Part shown: positions 9,011 to 17,589 of the stretch, piece by piece | How the letters are laid out: each line of letters begins with the position of its first letter | Position numbering within the stretch: position 1 is the first letter of the stretch | From: CAZYFH01 sp965249175 | Lineage (GTDB): Bacteria > Acidobacteriota > Vicinamibacteria > Vicinamibacterales > UBA8438 | Assembly (NCBI GenBank): GCA_965249175.1 | Contig: OZ252227.1 | Coordinates: 3,906,001-3,970,000 of the forward strand | Length of the DNA stretch: 64,000 nt | Direction of reading: 5' to 3' | Program-made: the position numbers and the translations under genes | Notes under the pieces: model-generated | The model's database searches: none | What the model was told of the DNA's origin: nothing | Seen by the model: only the letters and a program-made list of their open reading frames with translations

Positions 9011-9283
9011 ATGGTTCACTTCACTCGGCGTGGGGACGGCGGCAGGCAGCGCGTGACGGTGCGTTCGGCGAGGGCGGCGCGCGGCCATCGCCTGGTCGTC
9101 ACCTATCCCGACCGCACGCGGTGCGTACACGACTTCCCCGACGACGCGTCGCTCTATCGAGGCACCGTGGACGTGCAAGCGACACTGACGCGTGAGGGCT
9201 GGGAACCGGTGCGGCCACCATCGCGCGGCTGGCGAAGCCATCTCGACCGTGCGCGGCAGTTTCCGCCCACCGCCCGGCTCTAG
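9011..9283 (+). CDS. Small basic hypothetical protein
   Basis: This 90-residue arginine-rich protein begins at ATG 9011, 54 bases from the divergent aminotransferase start. It contains HRLVVTYPDRTRCVHDFPDD and GWEPVRPPSRGWRS and has no membrane segment. I do not recognise a family. Coding status is supported by its stop codon TAG sharing its last base with the GTG start of the next gene (TAGTG), which is typical of translational coupling. It may form a two-gene unit with the 2H phosphoesterase. Confidence 0.5.
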   Translation: MVHFTRRGDGGRQRVTVRSARAARGHRLVVTYPDRTRCVHDFPDDASLYRGTVDVQATLTREGWEPVRPPSRGWRSHLDRARQFPPTARL

Positions 9284-9894
9284 TGGGCCGTCACAGTCCA
9301 CCAGTGCTTGCCCTCGACGTTGCCGTGCTCTTGCCACTCGACGCCCGAGCGGCGTTGACGCGGCTCAACGCCAGGCTCTCGCCTCCCCCCGACGGCTTCC
9401 ACTTCGACGACAGTCACCTCCCGCACGTGACCCTCGTCCAGCAGTTCGTCCACGCCACCGACCTGCGGGAGGTGCAGGACATCGTCGGGGAGGTGCTTCG
9501 CGGCGTCGCACCGGTCGCGGTGCGGGGGACGGCGGTTCGCCACGGGGCCACCGCGACGGTGCTCATCATCGACCAGACGCCCGCGCTCCACGATTTGCAT
9601 CGTCGGCTGATCGGCACGCTCGCGCCGTATGCCGTCGCGTCGGGCGACGCGGCCGCGTTTCTCTCCAACGGCGAACCCGCCCGCGACGCCGACATCGCCT
9701 GGGTGACGCACTTCGCCGCGAACGCGGCGCGAGACCGCTTCGACCCGCACGTCACGCTGGGTGTCGGAAAAGTGGACGGTTCGCTGAACGCGATCACAGG
9801 CCTCGCGACGGACATCGCCGTCTGCCACCTGGGGCGGTTCTGCACCTGTCGCCGGGTGCTCGGCACCTGGACGTTGACAGGCGGTCGGACTTGA
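9283..9894 (+). CDS. 2H phosphoesterase / 2'-5' RNA ligase family protein
   Basis: This protein of about 203 residues has the two HxT motifs that define the 2H phosphoesterase superfamily. These are HVTLVQQF near residue 47 and HVTLGVG near residue 162, each placing a His and a Thr in the active site. Family members hydrolyse cyclic nucleotide phosphates or join RNA with 2'-5' bonds; the cellular substrate here is unknown. Translation probably starts at the GTG at 9283, which overlaps the stop of the preceding small gene by one base. No signal peptide is seen, so it is cytoplasmic. Confidence 0.8.
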   Translation: MGRHSPPVLALDVAVLLPLDARAALTRLNARLSPPPDGFHFDDSHLPHVTLVQQFVHATDLREVQDIVGEVLRGVAPVAVRGTAVRHGATATVLIIDQTPALHDLHRRLIGTLAPYAVASGDAAAFLSNGEPARDADIAWVTHFAANAARDRFDPHVTLGVGKVDGSLNAITGLATDIAVCHLGRFCTCRRVLGTWTLTGGRT

Positions 9895-9943
9895 CCTCAC
9901 AGTCCAGAGTTCCAGATCGCGTACGAGCTAGGGGGAGGTCAGC

Positions 9944-10696
9944 ATGAAATGGCAACGATCGCTGATTATCGGGAGTGGTGTACTGGTCGTCGCGTGCGCA
10001 GCGGGTGATGCAGGCGGCCCGGAGCCGGTAGCCGAGTCCGCGCTGGCGCAGGCACCTGCGGCCTCAGCGATCGTCACTGAGGCCGATATTCCGTCGGACA
10101 TTCACCGCAACGACTCGTGGGCGCGCCTGCCGCTGCCGACGCGAGACGCGCTCGACGAAGACGGCCAGCGGGCGTACGACGCCATCATTAATCCCGAGAG
10201 CCGGTACGCGGACGGTCCGCGCGGACCGGTCGCGATGTGGCTGTATAGCCCGCTGATGGCGGAGCACATTTTCCCGGCCAGCACCTATCTGCGCTTCGGC
10301 ACGGACAAAGATCAACGGCTGACCGAGCTGGCGATCCTGGCGACCGCGCGGGAGGTGCGGAGTCAGTACGAGTGGAGCGCACACGAGCCGCTCGGGCTGA
10401 GCGCCGGTCTCGAGCCGGAGATCATCGACCTGGTCAAGCGCCGAGCCGCACTGGATGGACCGACTCCCGGACTGGGCGACCGCGAGCGCGTCATCGTGCA
10501 ATTCACGCGAGAAGCGCTCGCCGACGAACGCGTCAGCTCGGCGACGTTCGCCCGTGCCCGCGAGCTGTTCGGTGAAAAGGGCGTCATGGACCTGGCCGGG
10601 CTCATCGCGTATTACAACTTCGTCAACATCACGCTCAAGAGCTTCGACGTCCAGTTGGCCCCCGGCCGCGAACGTCTCCTGCCAGAGCTTTGGTAG
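9944..10696 (+). CDS. Carboxymuconolactone decarboxylase family lipoprotein
   Basis: This 250-residue protein begins with a lipoprotein-type signal, SGVLVVACAAG, with the lipobox cysteine near residue 19. A carboxymuconolactone decarboxylase/AhpD-type helical domain follows. Visible family features are LTELAILATAREVRSQYEWSAHEP, whose EWxxH is typical of the non-AhpD branch, and ERVIVQFTREAL. The CxxC pair of AhpD peroxidase partners is absent, so a thiol redox function is unlikely. Membrane-anchored secreted versions of this domain are unassigned. GGGGGAGGTCAGC upstream of the ATG at 9944 provides a good ribosome site. Confidence 0.78.
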   Translation: MKWQRSLIIGSGVLVVACAAGDAGGPEPVAESALAQAPAASAIVTEADIPSDIHRNDSWARLPLPTRDALDEDGQRAYDAIINPESRYADGPRGPVAMWLYSPLMAEHIFPASTYLRFGTDKDQRLTELAILATAREVRSQYEWSAHEPLGLSAGLEPEIIDLVKRRAALDGPTPGLGDRERVIVQFTREALADERVSSATFARARELFGEKGVMDLAGLIAYYNFVNITLKSFDVQLAPGRERLLPELW

Positions 10697-10698
10697 AC

Positions 10699-10713
10699 GG
10701 GGGCTGCGCCCCC
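10699..10713. terminator. Short GC hairpin between convergent genes
   Basis: GGGGGC at 10699-10704 pairs with GCCCCC at 10708-10713 around a three-base loop. It sits directly after the decarboxylase-family stop codon and before the convergent outer-membrane gene. No U-run follows, so it may act only as a weak or bidirectional terminator. Confidence 0.4.
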
Positions 10714-10736
10714 GAGGCGCGCCGTGCGCGCTGGCC

Positions 10737-11201
10737 CTAGCCGCCTCGCGTCAACCGCACCGAGAGCCCGGCGTACGACCGCCAGTAGTTGGGCGCATCG
10801 TCGAGGTGCACGAACCGCACGTCGGCCCGCAGCGCGAGACGCGCACCGAGCGCGACCGACCCGCCACCGCCCACGTTGAAGCCAACCACCACGGCGGTGT
10901 GGACAACGCCGCCAGGATCTGAGCGGCGGAGACGCGCGAGCGACCCGCCGGCGGTGATATAGGGCGTGATTGGCGCGGCGTGCCAGGGACGGTAGAGGAC
11001 ATTGCCGCTACCGACGACCGCGGCCGTTCGCGGCCCCGTCGTCCGCGTGACGAGATTGTCGAACGCCAGCTCCACCTCGAGCGCGACGTGTCGACCGCCG
11101 GCTGCGAGGGCGACACCGGGCGACAGCGTCGTTGCCGCGAGGTCGCCACCGGACACCGCGCCCGCAAACGGGGTCAGCGACCACAGGAGCAGGGGGACCA
11201 T
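10737..11201 (-). CDS. Small outer-membrane beta-barrel-like protein
   Basis: This 154-residue protein has a signal sequence (VPLLLWSLTPFAGAVSG). Alternating amphipathic strands follow, such as HVALEVELAFDN, ITPYITAGGSLARL and ARLALRADVRFVHLD, ending in SYAGLSVRLTRGG. The pattern matches the eight-stranded OmpA/OmpW-like barrels annotated as outer-membrane beta-barrel domain proteins. The PYITAGGS strand and the YAGLSVRL closing strand are characteristic. No enzymatic motif is seen. The assignment rests on strand pattern, not on a specific family match. Confidence 0.6.
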   Translation of the reverse strand: MVPLLLWSLTPFAGAVSGGDLAATTLSPGVALAAGGRHVALEVELAFDNLVTRTTGPRTAAVVGSGNVLYRPWHAAPITPYITAGGSLARLRRSDPGGVVHTAVVVGFNVGGGGSVALGARLALRADVRFVHLDDAPNYWRSYAGLSVRLTRGG

Positions 11202-11240
11202 GATGGATGGGCTGTATGGTAAGGGCAGGTACGGTTCACC

Positions 11241-11651
11241 ATGGTCGCTGTGCTCATCGCGCTATCCGTCGTCGGCTTCGCCATCTCGACCTACTTCACC
11301 GCGGTCTCCTACGGCTGGAGCCGGGCCGATGCGCGCTGGGTACCGGCGTTCTGCCGGTTGGACGACGCCACCTGCGGGTCGATCGTCTTTACTCCGCAGG
11401 CCCGCCTCTTGGGTCCACCCAACTCGCTGCTGGGCCAGGGTTACTACGCGGCGATCCTGGTCGGCGTGCCGCTCGGCGCGCTGAGCCACCAGCCGTGGCC
11501 GATGCTCTACCTGGGCGCGAGCCTGGTCACGGTGGGACTGGGGATCGTCCTCACCTACACCTTGCTCTTCGTGACTCGCGTCCCATGCAGGCTCTGTTTC
11601 ACCTCGCACGCGATCAACGCCGCCATCTTCGGCCTGCTCCTGATGCGCTAA
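11241..11651 (+). CDS. Vitamin K epoxide reductase (VKOR) family membrane protein
   Basis: This 136-residue integral membrane protein has about four transmembrane helices. Its cysteine layout is that of VKOR: a loop pair C38 and C45 (FCRLDDATCGSI), a conserved Ser/Asn after the loop (PPNSLLGQGYYA), and the active-site CxxC at C116-C119 (VPCRLCFTSH) in the last helix region. Bacterial VKOR homologues reoxidise DsbA-like proteins using quinone and so drive periplasmic disulfide formation. The fused thioredoxin domain found in some bacteria is absent, so a separate partner is expected elsewhere. It may serve the many secreted Cys-bearing proteins of this genome. Confidence 0.8.
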   Translation: MVAVLIALSVVGFAISTYFTAVSYGWSRADARWVPAFCRLDDATCGSIVFTPQARLLGPPNSLLGQGYYAAILVGVPLGALSHQPWPMLYLGASLVTVGLGIVLTYTLLFVTRVPCRLCFTSHAINAAIFGLLLMR

Positions 11652-11696
11652 CGATTCGAGACGACCGCCCTCGGCGACAACGTGTCGGCGGGCATG

Positions 11697-12392
11697 TCAT
11701 CGCGAGGCCCGGGTCGTGGCGTAGCGCAACCATTGCACCCACTCCTCGCCAATCTGGCCGGTCAGCGTCCCCAATACCAGGTAGGAGATGAAGCCGCCCA
11801 GCGCGAGCATCGGGCCAGTCACGGTCCGCACGCTCCAGGACGCGACGCGCGACTGCTTCTCCATCAGCGACCCGATGGTGGTCAGGCGCTCAACCGCGCG
11901 GCGCAACCGATCGAAATCTCGCGCGACGAGGATGTCCCGCAATGGGACCTGGGCCCGACACGCCCGGGCCACGCGGCGGTCGCCACGCAGCCACGACGGC
12001 CCGATCTCGACGATGGTGTGATCAGGAAACCGGTCGCGCAACCGTGCTAGCAAGCGCTGGTGCGACGCGTCCGTGTGCTCGCCCGCGGTCGAGACGGTAT
12101 CCACCTCGATGCGACGCGACCCTGGAACGCACACCACCTCGTGGAGGCCGCCGCTATCGAGATCCTCGATGTACGCGGCAGCATGCGGCGAGATGCCCTC
12201 GTGCAACAGCGCCTCGTGGTCGAGGCACGGAAGGACCGGCACCGGGTCGGCAAGCGTCACCGACAGGCGATGGAGCTTGACCGCGTGTACCCGGGCGAAC
12301 GTCGACACGGCCTCGAGGAACCGTTCGCAGGTTTGCCTGTCCGTCGACGACGCTGTCTCGACGCGTCGGCTCACGGCGCGACGATAGCACAC
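11697..12392 (-). CDS. Hypothetical protein with C-terminal membrane segment
   Basis: This 231-residue protein is unrecognised. Its N-terminal two thirds appear soluble (RFLEAVSTFARVHAVKLHRLSV and HQRLLARLRDRFPDHTIVEIG), with a helical middle segment (LVARDFDRLRRAVERLTTIG). It ends with one hydrophobic span, VTGPMLALGGFISYLVLGTL, and a short cytoplasmic or periplasmic tail. GTG codons at 12392 and 12374 are both possible starts, and neither has a clear ribosome site. It is convergent with the VKOR gene and divergent from the AIM24 gene. Confidence 0.5.
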   Translation of the reverse strand: MCYRRAVSRRVETASSTDRQTCERFLEAVSTFARVHAVKLHRLSVTLADPVPVLPCLDHEALLHEGISPHAAAYIEDLDSGGLHEVVCVPGSRRIEVDTVSTAGEHTDASHQRLLARLRDRFPDHTIVEIGPSWLRGDRRVARACRAQVPLRDILVARDFDRLRRAVERLTTIGSLMEKQSRVASWSVRTVTGPMLALGGFISYLVLGTLTGQIGEEWVQWLRYATTRASR

Positions 12393-12478
12393 GGTTTCCC
12401 GACGGTCGGTGAGCGCAGTCGGTTTCGGAGTATGGTCTTGGACCAGCGCGGACGGCGCTTCACACGCGGAGGTGTGGC

Positions 12479-13495
12479 ATGGCGGAGCAGCAATGGTACG
12501 TCGCTCGGGGCGGGCATCAGATCGGACCCGTGGCCGAGTCTGAAATCCAGTCGATGATCCGCAGTGGCAGCATCGACGGCAACACCCATCTGTTCACGGC
12601 GGGCATGACCGAGTGGACGCGCCTGCGCGACGTCCCGCAACTCGCCGGTGCGCTCGACGGCAGCCACCCCGACCCCATCCCGAAGCCACCGGGCCGCACC
12701 GCGCACGAGATCGATTTCAAGATCGAAGGCACCGAGATGCAATACGTCGAGGTCGAGCTCGACCCGGGCGAGAGTGCGGTCGCCGAAGCCGGCGCGATGA
12801 TGTACATGACGAACAGCATCCAGATGGAGACGATTTTCGGTGACGGCAGCGAGCGCAAACAGGCGGGGCTGGTGGGGTCGCTCCTCGGCGCCGGCAAGCG
12901 CCTCCTGACCGGCGAGAGCCTGTTCATGACCGTCTTTACGAATAGCGGCAGCAACCTCCAGCGGGTCGCCTTCGCGGCCCCTTACGCTGGAAAGATTCTC
13001 GCGATGGATCTGTCGACCCTCGGTGGGGAGTTAATCTGCCAGAAAGACGCGTTCCTGTGCGCCGCGAAGGGCGTCTCGATCGGCATCGCGTTTCAAAAGA
13101 AGATCGGCGTCGGGCTCTTCGGCGGGGAGGGGTTCATCATGCAGCGTCTCGAGGGCGACGGGCTGACCTTTCTCCACGCCGGGGGCACCGTCCACCTCAT
13201 GGAGCTCGGCGCGGGCGACACGCTGCGCGTGGACACCGGTTGTCTGGTCGCGTTGCAGCCGAGCGTCAGCTACGACATCCAGTTCGTCGGCGGGATCAAG
13301 ACGGCATTGTTCGGCGGCGAAGGCCTGTTCTTCGCCAACGTGGCCGGGCCGGGCCGCGTGTGGCTCCAGTCGCTGCCGCTCAGTCGTCTGGCCGACCGGA
13401 TCTACAAGGCCGCGCCGCAGACGGGCGGGCGGCGCCGAGGTGAAGGGTCGGTGCTCGACAAGATAGGCATTGGCGACCTGATCGACGGACGGTAG
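12479..13495 (+). CDS. GYF-domain plus AIM24 family protein
   Basis: This 338-residue protein has an N-terminal GYF_2 domain (QQWYVARGGHQIGPVAESEI, residues 4-23, continuing to TRLRDVPQLAG), a predicted peptide- or protein-binding module. An AIM24/TIGR00266 domain follows from about residue 80 (FKIEGTEMQYVEVELDPGES through GLFFANVAGPG). AIM24 proteins form trimeric beta-prism folds, and their biochemical role in bacteria is not defined. The fusion suggests that the GYF domain recruits the trimer to a partner. The ribosome site GGAGG lies six bases ahead of the ATG. There is no signal peptide. Confidence 0.85.
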   Translation: MAEQQWYVARGGHQIGPVAESEIQSMIRSGSIDGNTHLFTAGMTEWTRLRDVPQLAGALDGSHPDPIPKPPGRTAHEIDFKIEGTEMQYVEVELDPGESAVAEAGAMMYMTNSIQMETIFGDGSERKQAGLVGSLLGAGKRLLTGESLFMTVFTNSGSNLQRVAFAAPYAGKILAMDLSTLGGELICQKDAFLCAAKGVSIGIAFQKKIGVGLFGGEGFIMQRLEGDGLTFLHAGGTVHLMELGAGDTLRVDTGCLVALQPSVSYDIQFVGGIKTALFGGEGLFFANVAGPGRVWLQSLPLSRLADRIYKAAPQTGGRRRGEGSVLDKIGIGDLIDGR

Positions 13496-13554
13496 CGTCC
13501 TGGTCTATAGTGTTGCGGGTTTGAGGCGGTTCACCGACGACGAACGAGGTAATC

Positions 13555-13992
13555 ATGAGTGCACGTGGGCGAAACGGCGTAGTGGCGGCGGCGAGCCTTG
13601 GGTTGATCGTGGTGGCCACGCTGTATGGCGCGGCCCAGGAGAAGTCCGTGTGGGACGGCGTCTTCTCCGAGGAACAGGCCACGCGCGGCATGGCCACGTA
13701 TGAGCAGGAATGCGCGCAGTGCCACCTCGACGACCTGCTCGGTGACGGCATTGCGCCTTCACTTATTGGGGCGCCATTTCATTTCCGCTGGAGCGATCTG
13801 TCGGTCGGCGACATGTTGGTCGCCATCCGGACGACGATGCCGCAGGGGGCGCCGGCGAGTCTCAGTCCGCGGGCCTATACCGACATCGTGGCCTATCTCC
13901 TCAAGGCCAACGAGTTCCCGACCGGCGACATGGAGCTGTCGACCCAGGTCGAGGATCTCGAGGCGATCATGATCAAGGAAGAGGCGCCGTAG
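13555..13992 (+). CDS. Periplasmic monoheme c-type cytochrome
   Basis: This 145-residue protein has an N-terminal signal (GVVAAASLGLIVVATLYGAAQ) and one heme-attachment motif, CAQCH, near residue 59. A likely distal methionine lies in TTMPQGAP, and the C-terminal helix DIVAYLLKANEFP is typical of class I cytochromes c. It probably shuttles electrons in the periplasm. It lies next to, but convergent with, the end of the qhp-ClC block, so a role as acceptor for the amine dehydrogenase is possible but unproven. Confidence 0.85.
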   Translation: MSARGRNGVVAAASLGLIVVATLYGAAQEKSVWDGVFSEEQATRGMATYEQECAQCHLDDLLGDGIAPSLIGAPFHFRWSDLSVGDMLVAIRTTMPQGAPASLSPRAYTDIVAYLLKANEFPTGDMELSTQVEDLEAIMIKEEAP

Positions 13993-14004
13993 GACCACGG
14001 GCTG

Positions 14005-15453
14005 CTACGCGCCCGCTGGTTCGGTGGGTGCCTGCGGCGGCGCCTTCGCCGGTGACCGATCCGTATCCGGTCCGTAGGGAAAGCTGATACCGCGGCGATG
14101 CAACCTCAGCGTGTAGATGCTGAACGGCGAGTATCGGTGTGAGATGTAGACGCTGCCGACGACCGCCGCCATCAGCGGCAACATGATGCGGTAGTCGTTC
14201 GTCATCTCGAACAGGATCAGGATCGACGTCGTCGGCGCCTTCGCAGTCGCAGCAAAGAAGGCGGCCATGCCGACCATCGCGTACGCGCCGGACCCGGCCG
14301 TCCACGCTGGAAACAGCTCGTGGGCAAACGAGCCGAAGACCCCGCCGAGCATCGCGCCCATGTAGAGACTCGGGGCGAAGACGCCACCGGACCCTCCTGA
14401 ACCCAGCGTCGCGCAGTTGGCGACCAACGCCGCGAAAAACAATCCAAGCAGCAGCTCCGGGGAAAAGCGCACCCACAGCGCCGACTCGATGGCCGGCAGG
14501 CCGGCGCCGTACACCTCCGGAAAGAACCGGAGGACCAACCCGACCATCAGCCCACCCACGGCCGGCTTCAGATACTCCGGAAAACGCCAGCTGCCAAAAA
14601 CGTCTTCCGACCAGTACAGCAGCCGCACGTAGCCGATCGCCGCGACGCCGAGCAGCGTGCCCATCAGGAAATAGAGCGGCACCTCGGCGGGGCTCACCAG
14701 GTCGTAGACCGGCGCCATGAACGCCGGGAAGTTCCCGAGGAAGTATCTGGCGATCAGGCAGGAACTGAGCGACGTCAACAGCACGAGCAAGAAGTCGGTC
14801 CGAATCCGACCGATGAGGACCTCCATCGAGAACACCGCGGCCGCGATCGGCGCGTTGAACGTCGCTGCGATGCCGCCCGCGGCCCCGCACGTGACGAGCG
14901 TGCGCACGTCGTTCGCCGTCAGATGCGTCCACTGCCCCACGGTCGATCCGATGGCGGATCCGATCTGCACCATCGGCCCCTCACGGCCGGCGGTGCCGCC
15001 GAACCCGATCGTCAGCGAGGACGCGATGACCTTCACGCTGACGACCCTCTTGCGGATGTGGCCACCCCGCGTGGCCAGCGCGGTCATCACTTCTGGCACG
15101 CCGTGTCCTTTGGCCTCCCGCGCGAACCGGTACACGAGTGGCCCGACTATGAGCCCGCCGAGCGCGGGGAGCAGTACGAGCTGCGCCGTCCCGAAGCGCT
15201 CGAAGGCGTCGGCGACCGGGCCCCGTGCCAGGTCGGCGACCGTTTCGAGAACGTAGATGAACGCGACCGACCCGAGCCCGGTGAGTACCCCGACGACGAC
15301 CGCCAGGATGATGAGGTAGTTCTGCTCGGGGAGAAACGAGGCACGCAGCCACACCTGCGCCCAGCGCCACACCGGCAGACGGGACGTGAAGGTTCGCCCG
15401 ATCGGTTCCAGCGCGCGACCGATACGCCTCAGGACGTCTAGGAATGCGGACAA
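14005..15453 (-). CDS. ClC-family chloride channel / antiporter
   Basis: This 482-residue multi-span protein has the ClC selectivity-filter signatures: GHGVPEVMTAL (GSGIPE region), GREGPMVQIGSAIGS with the gating glutamate retained, a GAAGGIAATFNAPIAAAVF block, and GSGGSGGVFAPSLYMGAM. Retention of the GREGP glutamate is typical of Cl-/H+ exchangers and also of gated channels. There is no C-terminal CBS pair. It sits nine bases downstream of the PDZ protein gene and so is probably the last gene of the long qhp-led unit. Whether it serves that system or is simply co-transcribed is unclear. Confidence 0.9.
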   Translation of the reverse strand: MSAFLDVLRRIGRALEPIGRTFTSRLPVWRWAQVWLRASFLPEQNYLIILAVVVGVLTGLGSVAFIYVLETVADLARGPVADAFERFGTAQLVLLPALGGLIVGPLVYRFAREAKGHGVPEVMTALATRGGHIRKRVVSVKVIASSLTIGFGGTAGREGPMVQIGSAIGSTVGQWTHLTANDVRTLVTCGAAGGIAATFNAPIAAAVFSMEVLIGRIRTDFLLVLLTSLSSCLIARYFLGNFPAFMAPVYDLVSPAEVPLYFLMGTLLGVAAIGYVRLLYWSEDVFGSWRFPEYLKPAVGGLMVGLVLRFFPEVYGAGLPAIESALWVRFSPELLLGLFFAALVANCATLGSGGSGGVFAPSLYMGAMLGGVFGSFAHELFPAWTAGSGAYAMVGMAAFFAATAKAPTTSILILFEMTNDYRIMLPLMAAVVGSVYISHRYSPFSIYTLRLHRRGISFPYGPDTDRSPAKAPPQAPTEPAGA

Positions 15454-15462
15454 GACGACCCG

Positions 15463-16875
15463 CTACTCAGGCGGCGCCACCGCGGCGAGGGTGACCCGAC
15501 CATCCCGTTGGAGGGTCAGGAGGATCGGTTGGTTGCGTTCGGCCAGGCGTTCGAGCGCGTGGCGATCGTCCCGGCGCGCCGCCGCCGTCCCATCGATCGC
15601 AATCAGACGGTCTGCTTCGACGACGCCCGCCAGATCGGCGGGGCCTCCTGGGGCCAGCGTCATGACGGTCCAGCCCGCGCCCGCGGGGGACTCGGCCCAC
15701 TCGAAGGCTACCCCGAGCCGGACCAGGCGGAGCGGCGCCTGTTCCACAGGTTGACAGCGCCGATCCGGAATCAGCGTGCCACCCGAGAGCCGGCGGCGAC
15801 CTCGCAGCACGAGGTACCGTGTGAGCGTGCCTGGCCCGAGCGTGTCGTAGCGCTCGACGAACGCCTCGACCGTCGTGACCGCCTCGCCGTCCCACTCGAG
15901 GAGCAGGTCGCCCGGTTCGAGCGACGGGACCGGGAGGAAGGCCTGGGCCATCACGCGCTCGATCACAAGTCCCTGCCCCACGCCCAGAAAATCGAGCACA
16001 CCGGCTGCCGGCGCCGCGACGTCGATGGCGCGGCACGCCGTCTCGGGATGCATCCGGTCGACCACGCGCCGCATCGCGCGTGCCGAGAGGGTGCGCGGCC
16101 CGTCCGGTGCGATGTACGTCACGCCCACGAGCGCCCCGTCGAGGTCGATGACCGCGGCGACAACGCCCGGCGGCGGCGGCGGCGGCGAGACGGCGAGGTC
16201 GCCGACCCCATCCGTCACGTCCCCCGCGCCCGCCACCGACACGAGTGACCCTGGCGTGATCGACACACGGCCGTCCCGATCCCGGGTGACGACGCCCACA
16301 TAGGACGCTGGGGGCAACGCGCGCGCGTTGCCCACGGCGAACGCGCCGGTCGTCTCTGGAACCTCCACGAGCGCGAGACCGACCTCCCGATCGAGCCCTC
16401 GCACGCCCGCCCCGCCGAGGTCCGGTGGCGACACCTCGCCGACATCGGTCGACGGCGCTTCGACGGCGGCGCGCGCCAGACTCATCCGCGCCGCCTCCGC
16501 GCGAATGGTCTCGGCGGCCGCGACGGAAGCCAGGGCCAAGCCGGGTTCGATGAGCACCCCCGCGTGGCGCCCTGGCCCGACCAGGACGATGTGATCACGC
16601 GCTTCTTCGCCGAGCTGCGCCCAATAGTCGGAGAAGTAGGTGAGCGGCGTCTTCTCGAGATCGCCACGGAGCGCCGGGCGCGCCACGACCGGGGCGGGGA
16701 CTCTAGTGGCTGGATCGGCGTCTGGCACCGGTGGCTCGCGCTCCGCCGTCGCGGTGCGCTCGAGGGCGCCCTGCACGAGCACGCCGGCGACCACGACGAC
16801 GACGAGGACCGGAAAGAGCCACTGCCGTTCGTGTAGCCGGCTGATACCAGGCAATCGTAGGAAGAACCGCAACAC
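15463..16875 (-). CDS. Membrane-anchored HtrA-like pseudoprotease with two PDZ domains
   Basis: This 470-residue protein has one N-terminal membrane span (WLFPVLVVVVVAGVLVQGAL). A trypsin-like beta-barrel region (about 80-260) and two PDZ domains (about 290-370 and 385-465; VPSLEPGDLLLEWDGEAV and GPADLAGVVEADRLIAIDG) follow. All three catalytic positions appear lost. The His loop reads GLALASVAAAE instead of a TNAHVV-like segment, the Asp strand reads DREVGLALVEV, and the GNSGGP segment is PPPPPPGVVAA. It is therefore likely a scaffold or chaperone in the periplasm. It lies 21 bases after qhpE on the same strand, so a link to QHNDH assembly deserves consideration. Confidence 0.75.
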   Translation of the reverse strand: MLRFFLRLPGISRLHERQWLFPVLVVVVVAGVLVQGALERTATAEREPPVPDADPATRVPAPVVARPALRGDLEKTPLTYFSDYWAQLGEEARDHIVLVGPGRHAGVLIEPGLALASVAAAETIRAEAARMSLARAAVEAPSTDVGEVSPPDLGGAGVRGLDREVGLALVEVPETTGAFAVGNARALPPASYVGVVTRDRDGRVSITPGSLVSVAGAGDVTDGVGDLAVSPPPPPPGVVAAVIDLDGALVGVTYIAPDGPRTLSARAMRRVVDRMHPETACRAIDVAAPAAGVLDFLGVGQGLVIERVMAQAFLPVPSLEPGDLLLEWDGEAVTTVEAFVERYDTLGPGTLTRYLVLRGRRRLSGGTLIPDRRCQPVEQAPLRLVRLGVAFEWAESPAGAGWTVMTLAPGGPADLAGVVEADRLIAIDGTAAARRDDRHALERLAERNQPILLTLQRDGRVTLAAVAPPE

Positions 16876-16896
16876 CGCCGTCCTCGCGAGACGAGC

Positions 16897-17589
16897 TTAG
16901 CACGCGCGTTGCACCAACTGGCCGATGAGCGCGTCGTGCCCGCGGACGCCCGTGTCGGCGAGGACCCGCGCCGCCAGACCGGTCATCCCGGCCACAGCAA
17001 AGCTCAAGCCCTTGAGATTGCGTTCCGGATCGACGCCGGGGATCGGTCGAGGGTAGCCCGACGTCCGCAGACGTGGAGCCGTCGTCGTGCCTCCGACCCT
17101 GAAGCGGCCCCGCGGACAGCTCCAGTCGAGCTCGACGCCGAGCACACCGTCGAGCGTCCCCGGCAGCCAGGCCACCCCGTCGTCGGTCCCCGCGGCAATC
17201 ACCACCGTCCGCCGCGAGACGCGAGCCACGGCGTCGCGGAGCGGCCCTGCATGCACCGGCTCTCGGCTGCCGAGACTCAGGTTGACCAGCGGGACGTCGT
17301 GCGCGCCCGCCCAGTCAATCGCCGCGACCAGCGCCTCGAGCGACGTCTCCAGCGTACGGTCGAAGACCTTGAGCGCCCACACCACCGCGTCGGGTGCCAG
17401 GTCGTGAATCGCGGCGGTCACCGCGGTTCCGTGCCCAAGCCGATCCGTGTAGTCGTCGTGCGCGACCCCCGCCTCGTCGAACCCGACGCCACCGGCAAGT
17501 GTCCCGATGTGCGGGTGGTCCGCATGCACGCCGCTGTCGACGACCGCCACGACGACGCCGACGCCGGACGCACCGGTGGACGAGATCAC
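16897..17589 (-). CDS. qhpE: Subtilisin-like serine protease of the QHNDH system
   Basis: This 230-residue compact S8 protease lacks a signal peptide, as expected for the cytoplasmic QhpE that removes the leader from the crosslinked gamma subunit. The catalytic triad is visible: D18 in VVDSGVHADHP, H53 in DRLGHGTAVTA and S196 in GLSFAVAGMTGL, which replaces the usual GTSMA. The oxyanion Asn is not obvious, since the segment reads IAAGTDDG. The start is a GTG overlapping the QhpF stop by three bases (GTGA), which implies translational coupling. Function follows from the Paracoccus denitrificans QhpE and from the complete surrounding gene set. Confidence 0.85.
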   Translation of the reverse strand: MISSTGASGVGVVVAVVDSGVHADHPHIGTLAGGVGFDEAGVAHDDYTDRLGHGTAVTAAIHDLAPDAVVWALKVFDRTLETSLEALVAAIDWAGAHDVPLVNLSLGSREPVHAGPLRDAVARVSRRTVVIAAGTDDGVAWLPGTLDGVLGVELDWSCPRGRFRVGGTTTAPRLRTSGYPRPIPGVDPERNLKGLSFAVAGMTGLAARVLADTGVRGHDALIGQLVQRAC

